A DNA stretch of 5,348 nt. Source: Salaquimonas sp. Its GTDB lineage: Bacteria; Pseudomonadota; Alphaproteobacteria; Rhizobiales; Rhizobiaceae. The notes under the pieces were generated by a model that was not told the origin of the DNA, made no database searches, and worked only from the letters and a program-made list of their open reading frames with translations. The position numbers and the translations under genes are program-made. The stretch is from assembly GCA_024639745.1 (NCBI GenBank), contig JAHEHW010000157.1:1-5348 (forward strand), in the 5' to 3' direction. This document shows, piece by piece, positions 1-5,348 of the stretch; within the stretch, counting starts at the first letter, position 1; every line of letters starts with the position of its first letter.

Positions 1-819
1 ACGGCGGAAGGCAAGCTTCTCATCGGCCGCATTACCGGAAAATACCTCTGGCAGGGCCTCGGTCGCACTTACCGTAGAGCGCACGCTTAATTGCGGGATG
101 TGGATGCCATGCCTGCGAAGTAAAAGCGACGACCAGGCGCCGGCAGAAACAAGCACCTGCTCGCAACGAACCATGCCGACTTCGGTCACGACACCCTCGA
201 CCCGGCCATTGGTAACGATAAGCGCTCGCGCAGCGCAGTTCTCGCGAATTGCCGCTCCTCTGTCCCGCGCATACTCCGCCAGGGCGGGAACCGCTTGCCA
301 TGCTTCGGCCCGTGCATCACTCGGCGTGAAAGTCGCCCCCACCCATTTATGCGCGATATCCTTGCCGCCCTGATCGATGAGACCGGAAACTTCCCTCGCA
401 CTCAGAAGCCGGGTGTCGAGTTGATGCTCGCGGGCGACCTCCAGCCATTTCTCGCGTCGTGCGAGCGTCTTCTCGTCGCTCGCGAGGTACAATATTCCTT
501 CACGGCGAAACCCGGTACGGTTCCCAGTCTTGGAATCTAGCTCGCCCCACAGGCGATTGGCCTCCATCATGACTGGCAATTCGGCCTCATCACGACCGTG
601 CTGGCGGATCCAGCCCCAATTGCGCGAAGATTGCTCACAAGCCACCCTGCCCTTCTCGGACAGAAAAACCGAAAATCCCGCCTCGGCGAGATAGATGGCC
701 GCGCTGACCCCGACGACACCCGCGCCGATGATGACGATATCGACGGCTTCCGGAAGACTATCCTGGAAGCGGATCGGAGTGGAAAAATTGACCGGGCCGG
801 TCGCGACAGACTGCTCCAT
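1..819 (-). CDS. FAD-dependent oxidoreductase, DadA/glycine-D-amino-acid oxidase-like (3' end beyond window)
   Basis: The N-terminal 273 residues of a flavoprotein are encoded; the frame is still open at base 1, so the C-terminal part lies outside the window. The start is the ATG at 819-817: the same frame has a TGA six codons upstream and no other start between. The dinucleotide-binding fold is clear: a hydrophobic strand leads into GAGVVG (residues 32-37), and E55 closes the second strand, where it would bind the FAD ribose. SSRNWGWIRQ (64-73) is a segment I recognise from COG0665-type oxidoreductases, and AGAWSS (226-231) is the second conserved FAD-contacting motif of the DAO fold. Such enzymes oxidise amines or amino acids to imines, but the substrate cannot be read from this half. 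There is no signal peptide, so it is probably cytoplasmic or membrane-peripheral. It is transcribed divergently from greA. No strong ribosome-binding site precedes the ATG. Confidence 0.9.
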   Translation of the reverse strand, partial: MEQSVATGPVNFSTPIRFQDSLPEAVDIVIIGAGVVGVSAAIYLAEAGFSVFLSEKGRVACEQSSRNWGWIRQHGRDEAELPVMMEANRLWGELDSKTGNRTGFRREGILYLASDEKTLARREKWLEVAREHQLDTRLLSAREVSGLIDQGGKDIAHKWVGATFTPSDARAEAWQAVPALAEYARDRGAAIRENCAARALIVTNGRVEGVVTEVGMVRCEQVLVSAGAWSSLLLRRHGIHIPQLSVRSTVSATEALPEVFSGNAADEKLAFRR

Positions 820-857
820 CTGGGCGCTCGTTATTCAATCAGGATGCTTCTACTAAC

Positions 858-875
858 GCGATAAAAGCGATAAAA
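858..875. repeat. Perfect tandem direct repeat, two copies of GCGATAAAA
   Basis: Two identical 9-bp units lie head to tail at 858-866 and 867-875, inside the AT-rich core between the divergent oxidoreductase and greA genes. They end five bases before the proposed greA -35 hexamer (881-886) and lie about 40 bp upstream of the oxidoreductase start. They could be adjacent half-sites for a regulator, or A-rich upstream promoter DNA. The repeat is seen directly; its role is inferred. Confidence 0.6.
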
Positions 876-880
876 AATAG

Positions 881-908
881 ATGAAATCGGCAAAAAACCT
901 GCTATAAT
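881..908 (+). promoter_or_regulatory. Sigma-70-type promoter of greA
   Basis: ATGAAA (881-886, four of six matches to TTGACA) is followed by a 16-bp spacer and a perfect TATAAT (903-908). Transcription would begin near 914-916, leaving a leader of about 110 nt before the greA ATG at 1026. The leader has only weak pairing potential (for example GGCCC at 929-933 with GGGCC at 972-976), so no riboswitch or attenuator is called. The divergent oxidoreductase promoter must lie in the same AT-rich stretch, but I see no convincing hexamer pair for it. Confidence 0.6.
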
Positions 909-1025
909 ATAGTGGAGTTACAGTTTGCGGCCCAGGGCTTATCGGTCTCGGGTCGTTTTATTTTGTCTTGCGGGCCAGACGCATCAACGCAGTCGCCCCG
1001 CAGCCCAGCCAGAGTTAGAAAGACC

Positions 1026-1499
1026 ATGGAAAAGGTACCGATGACCCGTGAGGGTTTCGCCATGCTAGAAGCCGAGTTGAAAAAGAGGCAGTCGGAAGAC
1101 AGACCTGCCATCATTGAGGCAATCGCCGAGGCACGCGCTCATGGCGATTTGTCGGAAAACGCCGAATACCACGCCGCGAAAGAGCAGCAGAGTCACAATG
1201 AGGGCCGGATCTCAGAACTCGAAGACCTGCTCTCCCGTGCCGAAGTCATCGATATCTCGAAACTGTCCGGCGATACCGTCAAGTTCGGCGCAACGGTGAA
1301 AATCGTTGACGAAGAGACTGATGAGGAAAAGACCTACCAGATCGTCGGCGATCAGGAAGCAGATGTTAAGAAGGGCAAGATTTCAATTTCCTCCCCGATC
1401 GCCCGCGCCTTGATCGGCAAAGCCGTTGGCGATTCGGTAGAAGTCGCAGCGCCTGGCGGCGCCAGGGATTTCGAGATACTCGAAGTCAAATTCGCCTGA
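1026..1499 (+). CDS. greA: Transcription elongation factor GreA
   Basis: The 157-residue product has the normal GreA length. GreA enters the secondary channel of backtracked RNA polymerase and stimulates cleavage of the extruded RNA 3' end. The N-terminal antiparallel coiled coil covers roughly residues 1-75. Its tip carries [10 protein letters not shown] (39-48), including D41 and E44, the acidic residues that act at the polymerase active site. The C-terminal FKBP-like domain (about 82-157) contains [17 protein letters not shown] and ends DFEILEVKF. The reading frame is open back to a GTG at 912, but the TATAAT at 903-908 puts the transcript start at or after that codon. The family-typical MEKVPMT start, ATG 1026, is therefore chosen; a second Met follows at 1041. 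The ribosome-binding site is weak (AGAAAG at 1017-1022). The gene appears monocistronic and converges on the glycosyltransferase gene. Confidence 0.97.
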   Translation: MEKVPMTREGFAMLEAELKKRQSEDRPAIIEAIAEARAHGDLSENAEYHAAKEQQSHNEGRISELEDLLSRAEVIDISKLSGDTVKFGATVKIVDEETDEEKTYQIVGDQEADVKKGKISISSPIARALIGKAVGDSVEVAAPGGARDFEILEVKFA

Positions 1500-1501
1500 T
1501 C

Positions 1502-1517
1502 GACCGATGCCTCGGTC
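1502..1517 (+). other. Small stem-loop just after the greA stop
   Basis: GACCGA (1502-1507) and TCGGTC (1512-1517) form a perfect 6-bp stem with a TGCC loop, three bases after the greA stop codon. No T-run follows on either strand, so it is not a classical intrinsic terminator. It may protect the greA mRNA 3' end or help the stronger hairpin downstream. Confidence 0.4.
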
Positions 1518-1561
1518 AAGCCGGCTAGGCAAAACATGATCCATCGCTGATAGTTGCCGGA

Positions 1562-1600
1562 ACTGGATGCGCATCCATCAAGTGGGCATCCAGTCCTTTT
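1562..1600 (+). terminator. Probable intrinsic terminator of greA, overlapping the convergent gene
   Basis: ACTGGATGC (1562-1570) pairs perfectly with GCATCCAGT (1586-1594), a 9-bp stem. CCA (1575-1577) and TGG (1583-1585) can add an inner helix. CCTTTTC follows the stem, a short T-run for transcription on the plus strand. The hairpin lies 62 bp past the greA stop. Its 3' arm is inside the last codons of the convergent glycosyltransferase gene, which stops at 1580-1578. Read on the minus strand, no T-run follows, so it is probably one-directional. Confidence 0.6.
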
Positions 1601-2426
1601 CACCCTCATCCAGCCACAGCTCCCGCAGCCACCCAGCGGGTCGGGTGCGGTATCTGTATTTCGGACAGTCGCCTACGAGGGCCTCTTCCATCTTTGGCGT
1701 ACCGTGGAAGCACATCACCCTGCAATCCCGGGGCAATTTCGGCTCAATGACGAAGTTGAGAGGAAAATAAGGGATCGACTGGCGCTTGAACGAACAGATC
1801 CAGCCATCGGGAAAATACTCCAGGTCACCGTGGTCGAGCGCGGTCATGGAAGTGTATTTCTGCTCGCCCTTCCAGCGGATTTCTCCGGTGATGTAATCTC
1901 CGAAGCCATCAAAAAGATAGGAATGCGCATGCGGATCGAAGCGAACCACTGACCCGTGTCCGCCCGGACGCCTACGCCGGCGCTCGAGCCAGTCTCTACC
2001 CATGCAGACTTTTCCGGGCGCGTAGTCGAGCAGTGGACCCAGCGGACCGGTAACGACCACGTCCAGGTCGAGTTGAAGGCAGGGTCCTGACAGCTCCGCC
2101 TTCCCAGGCTGGAAAATGGTCACCTTGCGCCAGGCACCACGGCGCTTGCCGGTTGTCATCGCGCGGACCATTTCGGCTTCGTAGGGAACTATCGGCAGCG
2201 GCTGTATTTCAACCTCATCTCGAATGCCCTCGGCATCATCTGTAAAGCATACAAACCGGAATGGGCGGTCCATATGGCGTTTCACGCCCGCATATAGCCG
2301 GTTTACATAGTAAGGGGGAAACTTGGAGCCCCACTTGATGCACGTCACCGTAGCCGCAGCTTGAGCGCCGGCCGCTTTTGATTTTGAAGGAGTGGATGCT
2401 TTCGCCATATCAGGACAGATACCCAT
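1578..2426 (-). CDS. Putative cytoplasmic glycosyltransferase, GT-A-like, with a DLD motif
   Basis: This 282-residue protein resembles a family of proteobacterial proteins annotated as hypothetical or glycosyltransferase. After a low-complexity Ala/Ser/Lys leader (about 8-26) comes a Rossmann-like strand, TCIKWGSKFPPYYVNRLY (28-45), then FRFVCFTDD (57-64). LQLDLDVVVTG (117-127) contains the DxD motif (D120, D122) that in GT-A enzymes holds the metal and nucleotide-sugar phosphates. CFHGTPKM (239-246) near the C-terminus is typical of the group. There is no signal peptide or membrane helix. Donor and acceptor cannot be told. The start is uncertain: ATG 2426 is the first Met after an in-frame TGA (2447-2445), while a second ATG lies at 2408 (codon 7), and neither has a clear ribosome-binding site. 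An Arg-rich run (149-153) is unusual. The gene stands alone, convergent with greA and divergent from trxB. Confidence 0.85.
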   Translation of the reverse strand: MGICPDMAKASTPSKSKAAGAQAAATVTCIKWGSKFPPYYVNRLYAGVKRHMDRPFRFVCFTDDAEGIRDEVEIQPLPIVPYEAEMVRAMTTGKRRGAWRKVTIFQPGKAELSGPCLQLDLDVVVTGPLGPLLDYAPGKVCMGRDWLERRRRRPGGHGSVVRFDPHAHSYLFDGFGDYITGEIRWKGEQKYTSMTALDHGDLEYFPDGWICSFKRQSIPYFPLNFVIEPKLPRDCRVMCFHGTPKMEEALVGDCPKYRYRTRPAGWLRELWLDEGEKDWMPT

Positions 2427-2593
2427 AGGACCCCGAAGTCTGGCTCAGGTATCACCGTTTTAAGAGAGCCGCAAAGCAGGAAAGGTGCAAAACGCCAATT
2501 TGTTGCCAAAAGCCCACATCGCCCGGACATGCGGGCCGTCCGGCGGGTTTCGGCGTTCCGGAAGAGTTTCCCCAACCATTCACATGGGCTAAC

Positions 2594-2623
2594 TTGTAAA
2601 ATGGTCCGGGTAACAGTTATCTA
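2594..2623 (+). promoter_or_regulatory. Weak candidate promoter for trxB
   Basis: TTGTAA (2594-2599, four of six matches to the -35 consensus) lies 18 bp before TATCTA (2618-2623, three of six to the -10). Transcription would start near 2630, about 50 nt before the trxB ATG. The match is poor, and the rest of the 2427-2682 region between the divergent genes shows no better one. No RNA gene or further reading frame is evident in that region. Confidence 0.3.
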
Positions 2624-2631
2624 CTGGCCCG
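2607..2631 (+). promoter_or_regulatory. Interrupted inverted repeat upstream of trxB, possible operator
   Basis: CGGG (2607-2610) matches CCCG (2628-2631), and CAGT (2614-2617) matches ACTG (2623-2626), giving a two-part dyad around TATCT. It overlaps the candidate -10 hexamer, where a repressor or redox regulator could bind. GGTAAC (2609-2614) is also complementary to GTTACC (2674-2679) next to the trxB ribosome-binding site. These are short matches and the role is speculative. Confidence 0.3.
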
Positions 2632-2682
2632 AAAGAATAACCGGCCACAACCAAACCGAGCACCAGTGACAGGGTTACCAAT

Positions 2683-3666
2683 ATGAGCGCCGACACCGCG
2701 AAAACAGCGCAGCATTCGAAAGTCACCATCATCGGCTCCGGCCCTGCCGGATACACTGCCGCGATTTATGCAGCGCGCGCAATGCTGGAACCTACCCTCA
2801 TCGCTGGCCTAGAACAGGGCGGGCAGTTGATGATCACGACCGAGGTCGAAAACTATCCGGGCTATGCCGATCCGGTTCAGGGGCCATGGATGATGGAGCA
2901 GATGCTGACTCAGGCAACCAATGTCGGCGCAAACATCGTCAATGATTACGTCACTGACGTGGAACTCTCCGGGCGTCCGTTCTCGGTCAGCTGCGATTCC
3001 GGCAATACCTACACCTGCGACGCACTGATCATCGCGACCGGAGCCAAGGCTAAATGGCTTGGCCTGCCCTCTGAACAGAAATTCATGGGTTTTGGCGTAT
3101 CCGCCTGCGCGACCTGTGACGGTTTCTTCTACAGAAATAAGCACGTCATCGTTGTTGGCGGCGGAAACACCGCCGTCGAAGAGGCGCTTTATCTCTCGAA
3201 TCTCGCCTCGAAGGTAACGCTGGTGCATCGGCGTGACGAATTGCGCTCGGAAAAGGTTCTTCAGGAAAGGCTTTTCGCGAAGGAAAACGTGGAGATCATG
3301 TGGAACCATGAACTTGAAGAAATCACTGGCACCAAAGCGATGCCGCCCGCGGTAACCGGCGCCAAACTGAAACACGCGACGACCGGGCAGATTACCGAAA
3401 TGGATGTCGACGGCGTTTTCATCGCGATCGGGCATGCGCCCCAGACGGAATTGTTCGAAGGCAAATTGAAGAAGAAAGCCTCGGGTTATCTCTGGACCGC
3501 GCCGGACTCGACAGCCACGGAGATCCCGGGAGTATACGCCGCTGGCGATATAACTGACGATATCTACCGTCAGGCGGTAACGGCAGCCGGGATGGGCTGC
3601 ATGGCCGCTCTTGAAGCCGAAAAGTTCCTGGCAGCGCAGGAAGCAATATCGGAAGCTGCGGAGTAA
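2683..3666 (+). CDS. trxB: Thioredoxin-disulfide reductase (NADPH)
   Basis: The 327-residue product is a full-length low-molecular-weight thioredoxin reductase. This homodimeric cytoplasmic FAD enzyme passes electrons from NADPH to oxidised thioredoxin. GSGPAG (18-23) binds FAD. The redox-active disulfide is CATC (C142 and C145), followed by DGFF. GGGNTA (159-164) begins the NADPH domain, and HRRDELRS (from 182) supplies the arginines that select the NADP 2'-phosphate. AAGD (286-289) is the second FAD motif, followed by the conserved tail YRQAVTAAGMGCMAAL. The ATG at 2683 has an AGGG ribosome-binding site at 2671-2674, eight bases upstream. An unusual Thr/Ala/His-containing extension of about ten residues precedes the first strand. 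No terminator is seen between this gene and the regulator 84 bp downstream, so co-transcription is plausible. Confidence 0.97.
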   Translation: MSADTAKTAQHSKVTIIGSGPAGYTAAIYAARAMLEPTLIAGLEQGGQLMITTEVENYPGYADPVQGPWMMEQMLTQATNVGANIVNDYVTDVELSGRPFSVSCDSGNTYTCDALIIATGAKAKWLGLPSEQKFMGFGVSACATCDGFFYRNKHVIVVGGGNTAVEEALYLSNLASKVTLVHRRDELRSEKVLQERLFAKENVEIMWNHELEEITGTKAMPPAVTGAKLKHATTGQITEMDVDGVFIAIGHAPQTELFEGKLKKKASGYLWTAPDSTATEIPGVYAAGDITDDIYRQAVTAAGMGCMAALEAEKFLAAQEAISEAAE

Positions 3667-3691
3667 CCGGCGGCCGTGAAACGTCTCAAGC

Positions 3692-3703
3692 AAAAAAGGG
3701 GGG
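3692..3703 (+). repeat. A6G6 homopolymer pair between trxB and the regulator
   Basis: Six A's (3692-3697) are followed directly by six G's (3698-3703), 47 bp before the regulator start. It lies outside any coding frame I accept. A length change here could alter promoter spacing or transcript structure, but nothing in a single sequence shows that it varies. Confidence 0.5.
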
Positions 3704-3722
3704 CTGGGTCATCACCTTGCGA

Positions 3723-3741
3723 ATGGTTAGTGACTTAGCAT
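3723..3741. promoter_or_regulatory. Imperfect palindrome upstream of the LysR gene, candidate autoregulatory site
   Basis: ATGGTTAGTGACTTAGCAT is an inverted repeat centred on G3732 in which seven of nine base pairs match. It ends nine bases before the regulator's ATG. LysR-type proteins usually bind interrupted dyads with a T-N11-A core; T3728 and A3740 have that spacing but are not symmetric in the dyad. Binding so close to the start codon would suit self-repression. This is inference from symmetry and position. Confidence 0.35.
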
Positions 3742-3750
3742 GAAATCGAA

Positions 3751-4641
3751 ATGGACTGGGACAAACTGCGCATTTTCCATGCGGTAGCCGAAGCCGGCAG
3801 CTTTACGCATGCTTCTGAACAGTTGAATCTCAGCCAATCGGCAATTTCTCGCCAGATCAGTGGCCTCGAAGCCGACCTAAAAGTTCCTCTTTTTTCCCGC
3901 CATGCGCGCGGCCTTATCCTGACCGAACAGGGCGAGAGCCTTTACCACACGGTTCACGAAGTTCTCTTGAAGCTCGAATCCGTCCAGAACATGCTCACGG
4001 AATCGACGGAGAAACCGCAAGGCAAGTTACGGGTGACGACGACTGTCGGATTTGGAACCGCCTGGCTTACGTCAAGGATGAATGAGTTCCTTGAAATGTT
4101 CCCCGGAATTCAGGTGGAACTGAACCTGCTGGACGAAGAACTGGATCTGGCGACCCGTCAGGCGGACTGCGCTATTCGCTTGCGCCAGCCGCAACAGGCG
4201 GAACTGATCCAGCGCAAACTCTTTACGGTGCATTTCCACATTTATGCTTCCCCGGAATACCTGAAGCGGTTCGGACAACCGAAAAACCTCAGCGACCTGG
4301 ATAATCATCGCATTCTCTGCTTCGGCGAGAACACACCGAACTATCTTTCCGATACCAACTGGCTGAAATATGCCGGGCGCCAGGAGAACAATCCGCGCAT
4401 CCCGGTTTTTGAAGTCAACAACATGGTGGCACTCAGAACGATAACCGAGGCCGGCGCGGGCATTTCGGTACTCCCGGATTACATCGTCGACAACTCGCAC
4501 CGGCTTGTGCCTCTCATCCAGAATGCGGAAGTGCCGAGCTTTGACACCTATTTCTGCTACGCGCAATCCATGCGAAATTCGGCCAAGCTCATGGCATTTC
4601 GCGACTTCCTGATCTCGCAGGCGCGCAATTGGAAATTCTGA
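3751..4641 (+). CDS. lsrB: LysR-family transcriptional regulator, LsrB/VtlR-like
   Basis: This 296-residue protein has the normal LysR length and architecture. A winged helix-turn-helix occupies about residues 1-60: AGSFTHASEQLNLSQSAISRQ is helix-turn-helix and LFSRHARGLILTEQG the wing. A linker helix follows (about 61-90), then the periplasmic-binding-protein-like effector domain (about 91-290). The start is ATG 3751, the first Met after an in-frame TAG (3736-3738); an ATG at 3740 is out of frame. The ribosome-binding site is poor. Position directly behind trxB in the same direction matches the trxB-lsrB arrangement known from Sinorhizobium and the trxB-vtlR one from Brucella. Those regulators affect oxidative-stress response, lipopolysaccharide and host infection, and VtlR activates a small RNA. 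Three cysteines, C140, C190 and C269, all lie in the effector domain and could be redox sensors. Orthology is inferred from similarity and synteny recalled, not from alignment. Confidence 0.88.
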   Translation: MDWDKLRIFHAVAEAGSFTHASEQLNLSQSAISRQISGLEADLKVPLFSRHARGLILTEQGESLYHTVHEVLLKLESVQNMLTESTEKPQGKLRVTTTVGFGTAWLTSRMNEFLEMFPGIQVELNLLDEELDLATRQADCAIRLRQPQQAELIQRKLFTVHFHIYASPEYLKRFGQPKNLSDLDNHRILCFGENTPNYLSDTNWLKYAGRQENNPRIPVFEVNNMVALRTITEAGAGISVLPDYIVDNSHRLVPLIQNAEVPSFDTYFCYAQSMRNSAKLMAFRDFLISQARNWKF

Positions 4642-4690
4642 TTGCCGACCATTGCTCACCGACCATGCTTTGCCTAGACTCCTGACCAGA

Positions 4691-4713
4691 CCGCAGGCGG
4701 ACTTGCCCTGCGG
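4691..4713 (+). other. 7-bp hairpin between the regulator and the next gene
   Basis: CCGCAGG (4691-4697) pairs perfectly with CCTGCGG (4707-4713) around a 9-nt loop. AAAAACGGGG follows instead of a T-run, and no T-run follows on the minus strand side either, so a standard intrinsic terminator is not supported. It ends 21 bp before the TTG start of the next gene and could affect processing or ribosome access in a joint transcript. Confidence 0.45.
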
Positions 4714-4723
4714 AAAAACGGGG

Positions 4724-4728
4724 TGGAG
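4724..4728 (+). promoter_or_regulatory. Ribosome-binding site that favours a TTG start
   Basis: TGGAG lies six bases before the TTG at 4735, an ideal spacing. The competing GTG at 4723 overlaps this motif and has only an A-rich CGGAAAAACGG tract upstream. The site therefore favours TTG 4735 as the start. Confidence 0.55.
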
Positions 4729-4734
4729 CGAGGA

Positions 4735-5348
4735 TTGCGGGCGATCTGGAGCTACATTGCAAGACATTGGCGTGGCGAGCAGGGTCTTGCCTGGTCATTC
4801 TGGGTCAATTTCCTGGCCCTACGCATTGCCATCTTTCTGGGTCAAGACGCGCTCCTGCCTGACGAAGGGAAAGACTACAGCACCATGCCGCTGGTCGTGC
4901 TCGGTCTTTTGATCCTGTTCCATGTCGTGGTTTTCCTTTGGCAGATCGTCGGCGTCCTGAGAGCAGGCGAAGTATTCCTCAAGGACACAGGTTCGCAGGC
5001 AGCCGTCTGGGGAGCACAGATTGCCCTGATCGCGGGCTTCTGGCTCACCGCAAGCTACAGCCTCGCAGCCTGGCAAACCATTCTTCCGGCACTTGAAGAA
5101 GAGAACTATCTTATCCGAATGGATCGTGAACATCGCAGCCGGTATGCGATCAAGACAGTCGACGACGATACACTTCGAATCGACGGCCTGATGGAGCTTG
5201 GCATTACAAAGGCACTGACGAAAGTACTGGCCCCCGGCCATCCCTATCGAACGGTCATTCTCAATTCGGTCGGCGGAAACGTGTACGAAGCTCGCGGTCT
5301 TGCCCGACTCTTTCGTGAAAACGGCATCGCCACGCGAGTCGAAGACAG
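4735..5348 (+). CDS. Membrane-anchored protein with a ClpP/crotonase-like extracytoplasmic domain (3' end beyond window)
   Basis: The frame is open from a TAG at 4675-4677 to the right edge and gives 204 residues from the proposed TTG start; GTG 4723 is the alternative. It lacks an ATG near its beginning. The N-terminus, YIARHWRGEQGLAWSFWVN, resembles that of other proteobacterial membrane proteins I recall. Three hydrophobic segments follow at about 18-36, 52-73 and 89-110. Arginine and histidine before the first helix and an acidic loop after it (DEGKD, 43-47) suggest a cytoplasmic N-terminus and a periplasmic C-terminal domain. From about 155, DTLRIDGLMELGI, then VILNSVGGNVYEARGLARLF (174-193), looks like the start of a ClpP-fold domain of the COG3904 type; NSVGG would be the oxyanion-site loop. 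The expected nucleophile region lies beyond the edge, so protease activity is unproven. It may be co-transcribed with the regulator 93 bp upstream. Confidence 0.75.
   Translation, partial: MRAIWSYIARHWRGEQGLAWSFWVNFLALRIAIFLGQDALLPDEGKDYSTMPLVVLGLLILFHVVVFLWQIVGVLRAGEVFLKDTGSQAAVWGAQIALIAGFWLTASYSLAAWQTILPALEEENYLIRMDREHRSRYAIKTVDDDTLRIDGLMELGITKALTKVLAPGHPYRTVILNSVGGNVYEARGLARLFRENGIATRVED

Noticed and set aside
598..864. 88-residue plus-strand frame, with another at 98-373
   Set aside because: Both are opposite to the FAD oxidoreductase, whose GAGVVG and SSRNWGW motifs lie on the minus strand.
929..980. Riboswitch or attenuator in the greA leader
   Set aside because: Only short stems can be drawn (GGCCC with GGGCC; GTCT with AGAC) and no known riboswitch core is present.
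1554..1952. 132-residue plus-strand frame after greA
   Set aside because: It is antisense to the glycosyltransferase C-terminal half and overlaps the greA terminator hairpin. It has no domain and no good ribosome-binding site.
2345..2575. 76-residue minus-strand frame in the glycosyltransferase-trxB gap
   Set aside because: It overlaps the glycosyltransferase N-terminus in another frame and has no recognisable features.
2809..3693. 294-residue open frame on the minus strand
   Set aside because: It lies antisense to trxB, whose catalytic motifs are all present. Its translation shows no recognisable domain.
4691..4713. Intrinsic terminator after the LysR gene
   Set aside because: The stem is good, but no T-run follows on either strand, so it is listed only as a hairpin.
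4072..4767. 231-residue open frame on the minus strand
   Set aside because: It is antisense to the LysR effector domain and shows no recognisable motif; it is a shadow of the true gene.
4819..5241. 140-residue minus-strand frame near the right edge
   Set aside because: It is antisense to the membrane protein gene, whose helices and NSVGG motif are convincing.

Overview
The window looks like chromosomal core DNA from a moderately GC-rich alphaproteobacterium, most likely of the order Hyphomicrobiales (Rhizobiales). The strongest evidence is a thioredoxin reductase gene (trxB) followed directly by a LysR-type regulator. That pair matches the trxB-lsrB locus of Sinorhizobium/Agrobacterium, where the Brucella orthologue of the regulator is called VtlR. 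A GreA starting MEKVPMT agrees with this. I see no insertion sequence, tRNA, rRNA, CRISPR array or phage gene.

Layout. 1-819 (-) is the N-terminal part of a DadA-like FAD-dependent oxidoreductase that runs off the left edge. 820-1025 is a divergent control region with an AT-rich core, a perfect 9-bp tandem repeat and a TATAAT-type promoter for greA. 1026-1499 (+) is greA. It converges on a GT-A-like putative glycosyltransferase at 1578-2426 (-). A hairpin followed by T's, which could end greA transcription, overlaps the 3' end of that gene. 2427-2682 is a second divergent control region with a weak promoter-like signal and a small dyad in front of trxB (2683-3666, +). An 84-bp gap with an A6G6 run and an imperfect palindrome leads into the LysR regulator (3751-4641, +). 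After 93 bp, including a 7-bp hairpin, comes a gene running off the right edge (4735-5348, +). It probably starts with TTG and encodes three membrane helices followed by the beginning of a ClpP/crotonase-like extracytoplasmic domain.

How the genes relate. GreA rescues backtracked RNA polymerase and is housekeeping. TrxB keeps thioredoxin reduced, and LsrB/VtlR-type regulators are linked to oxidative-stress, envelope and host-interaction control, so trxB-regulator is a plausible redox module. The membrane protein behind it may be co-transcribed. The glycosyltransferase and the oxidoreductase have no evident functional link to their neighbours. No clearly new multi-gene system is visible. The least characterised item is the membrane-anchored ClpP-like protein at the right edge.
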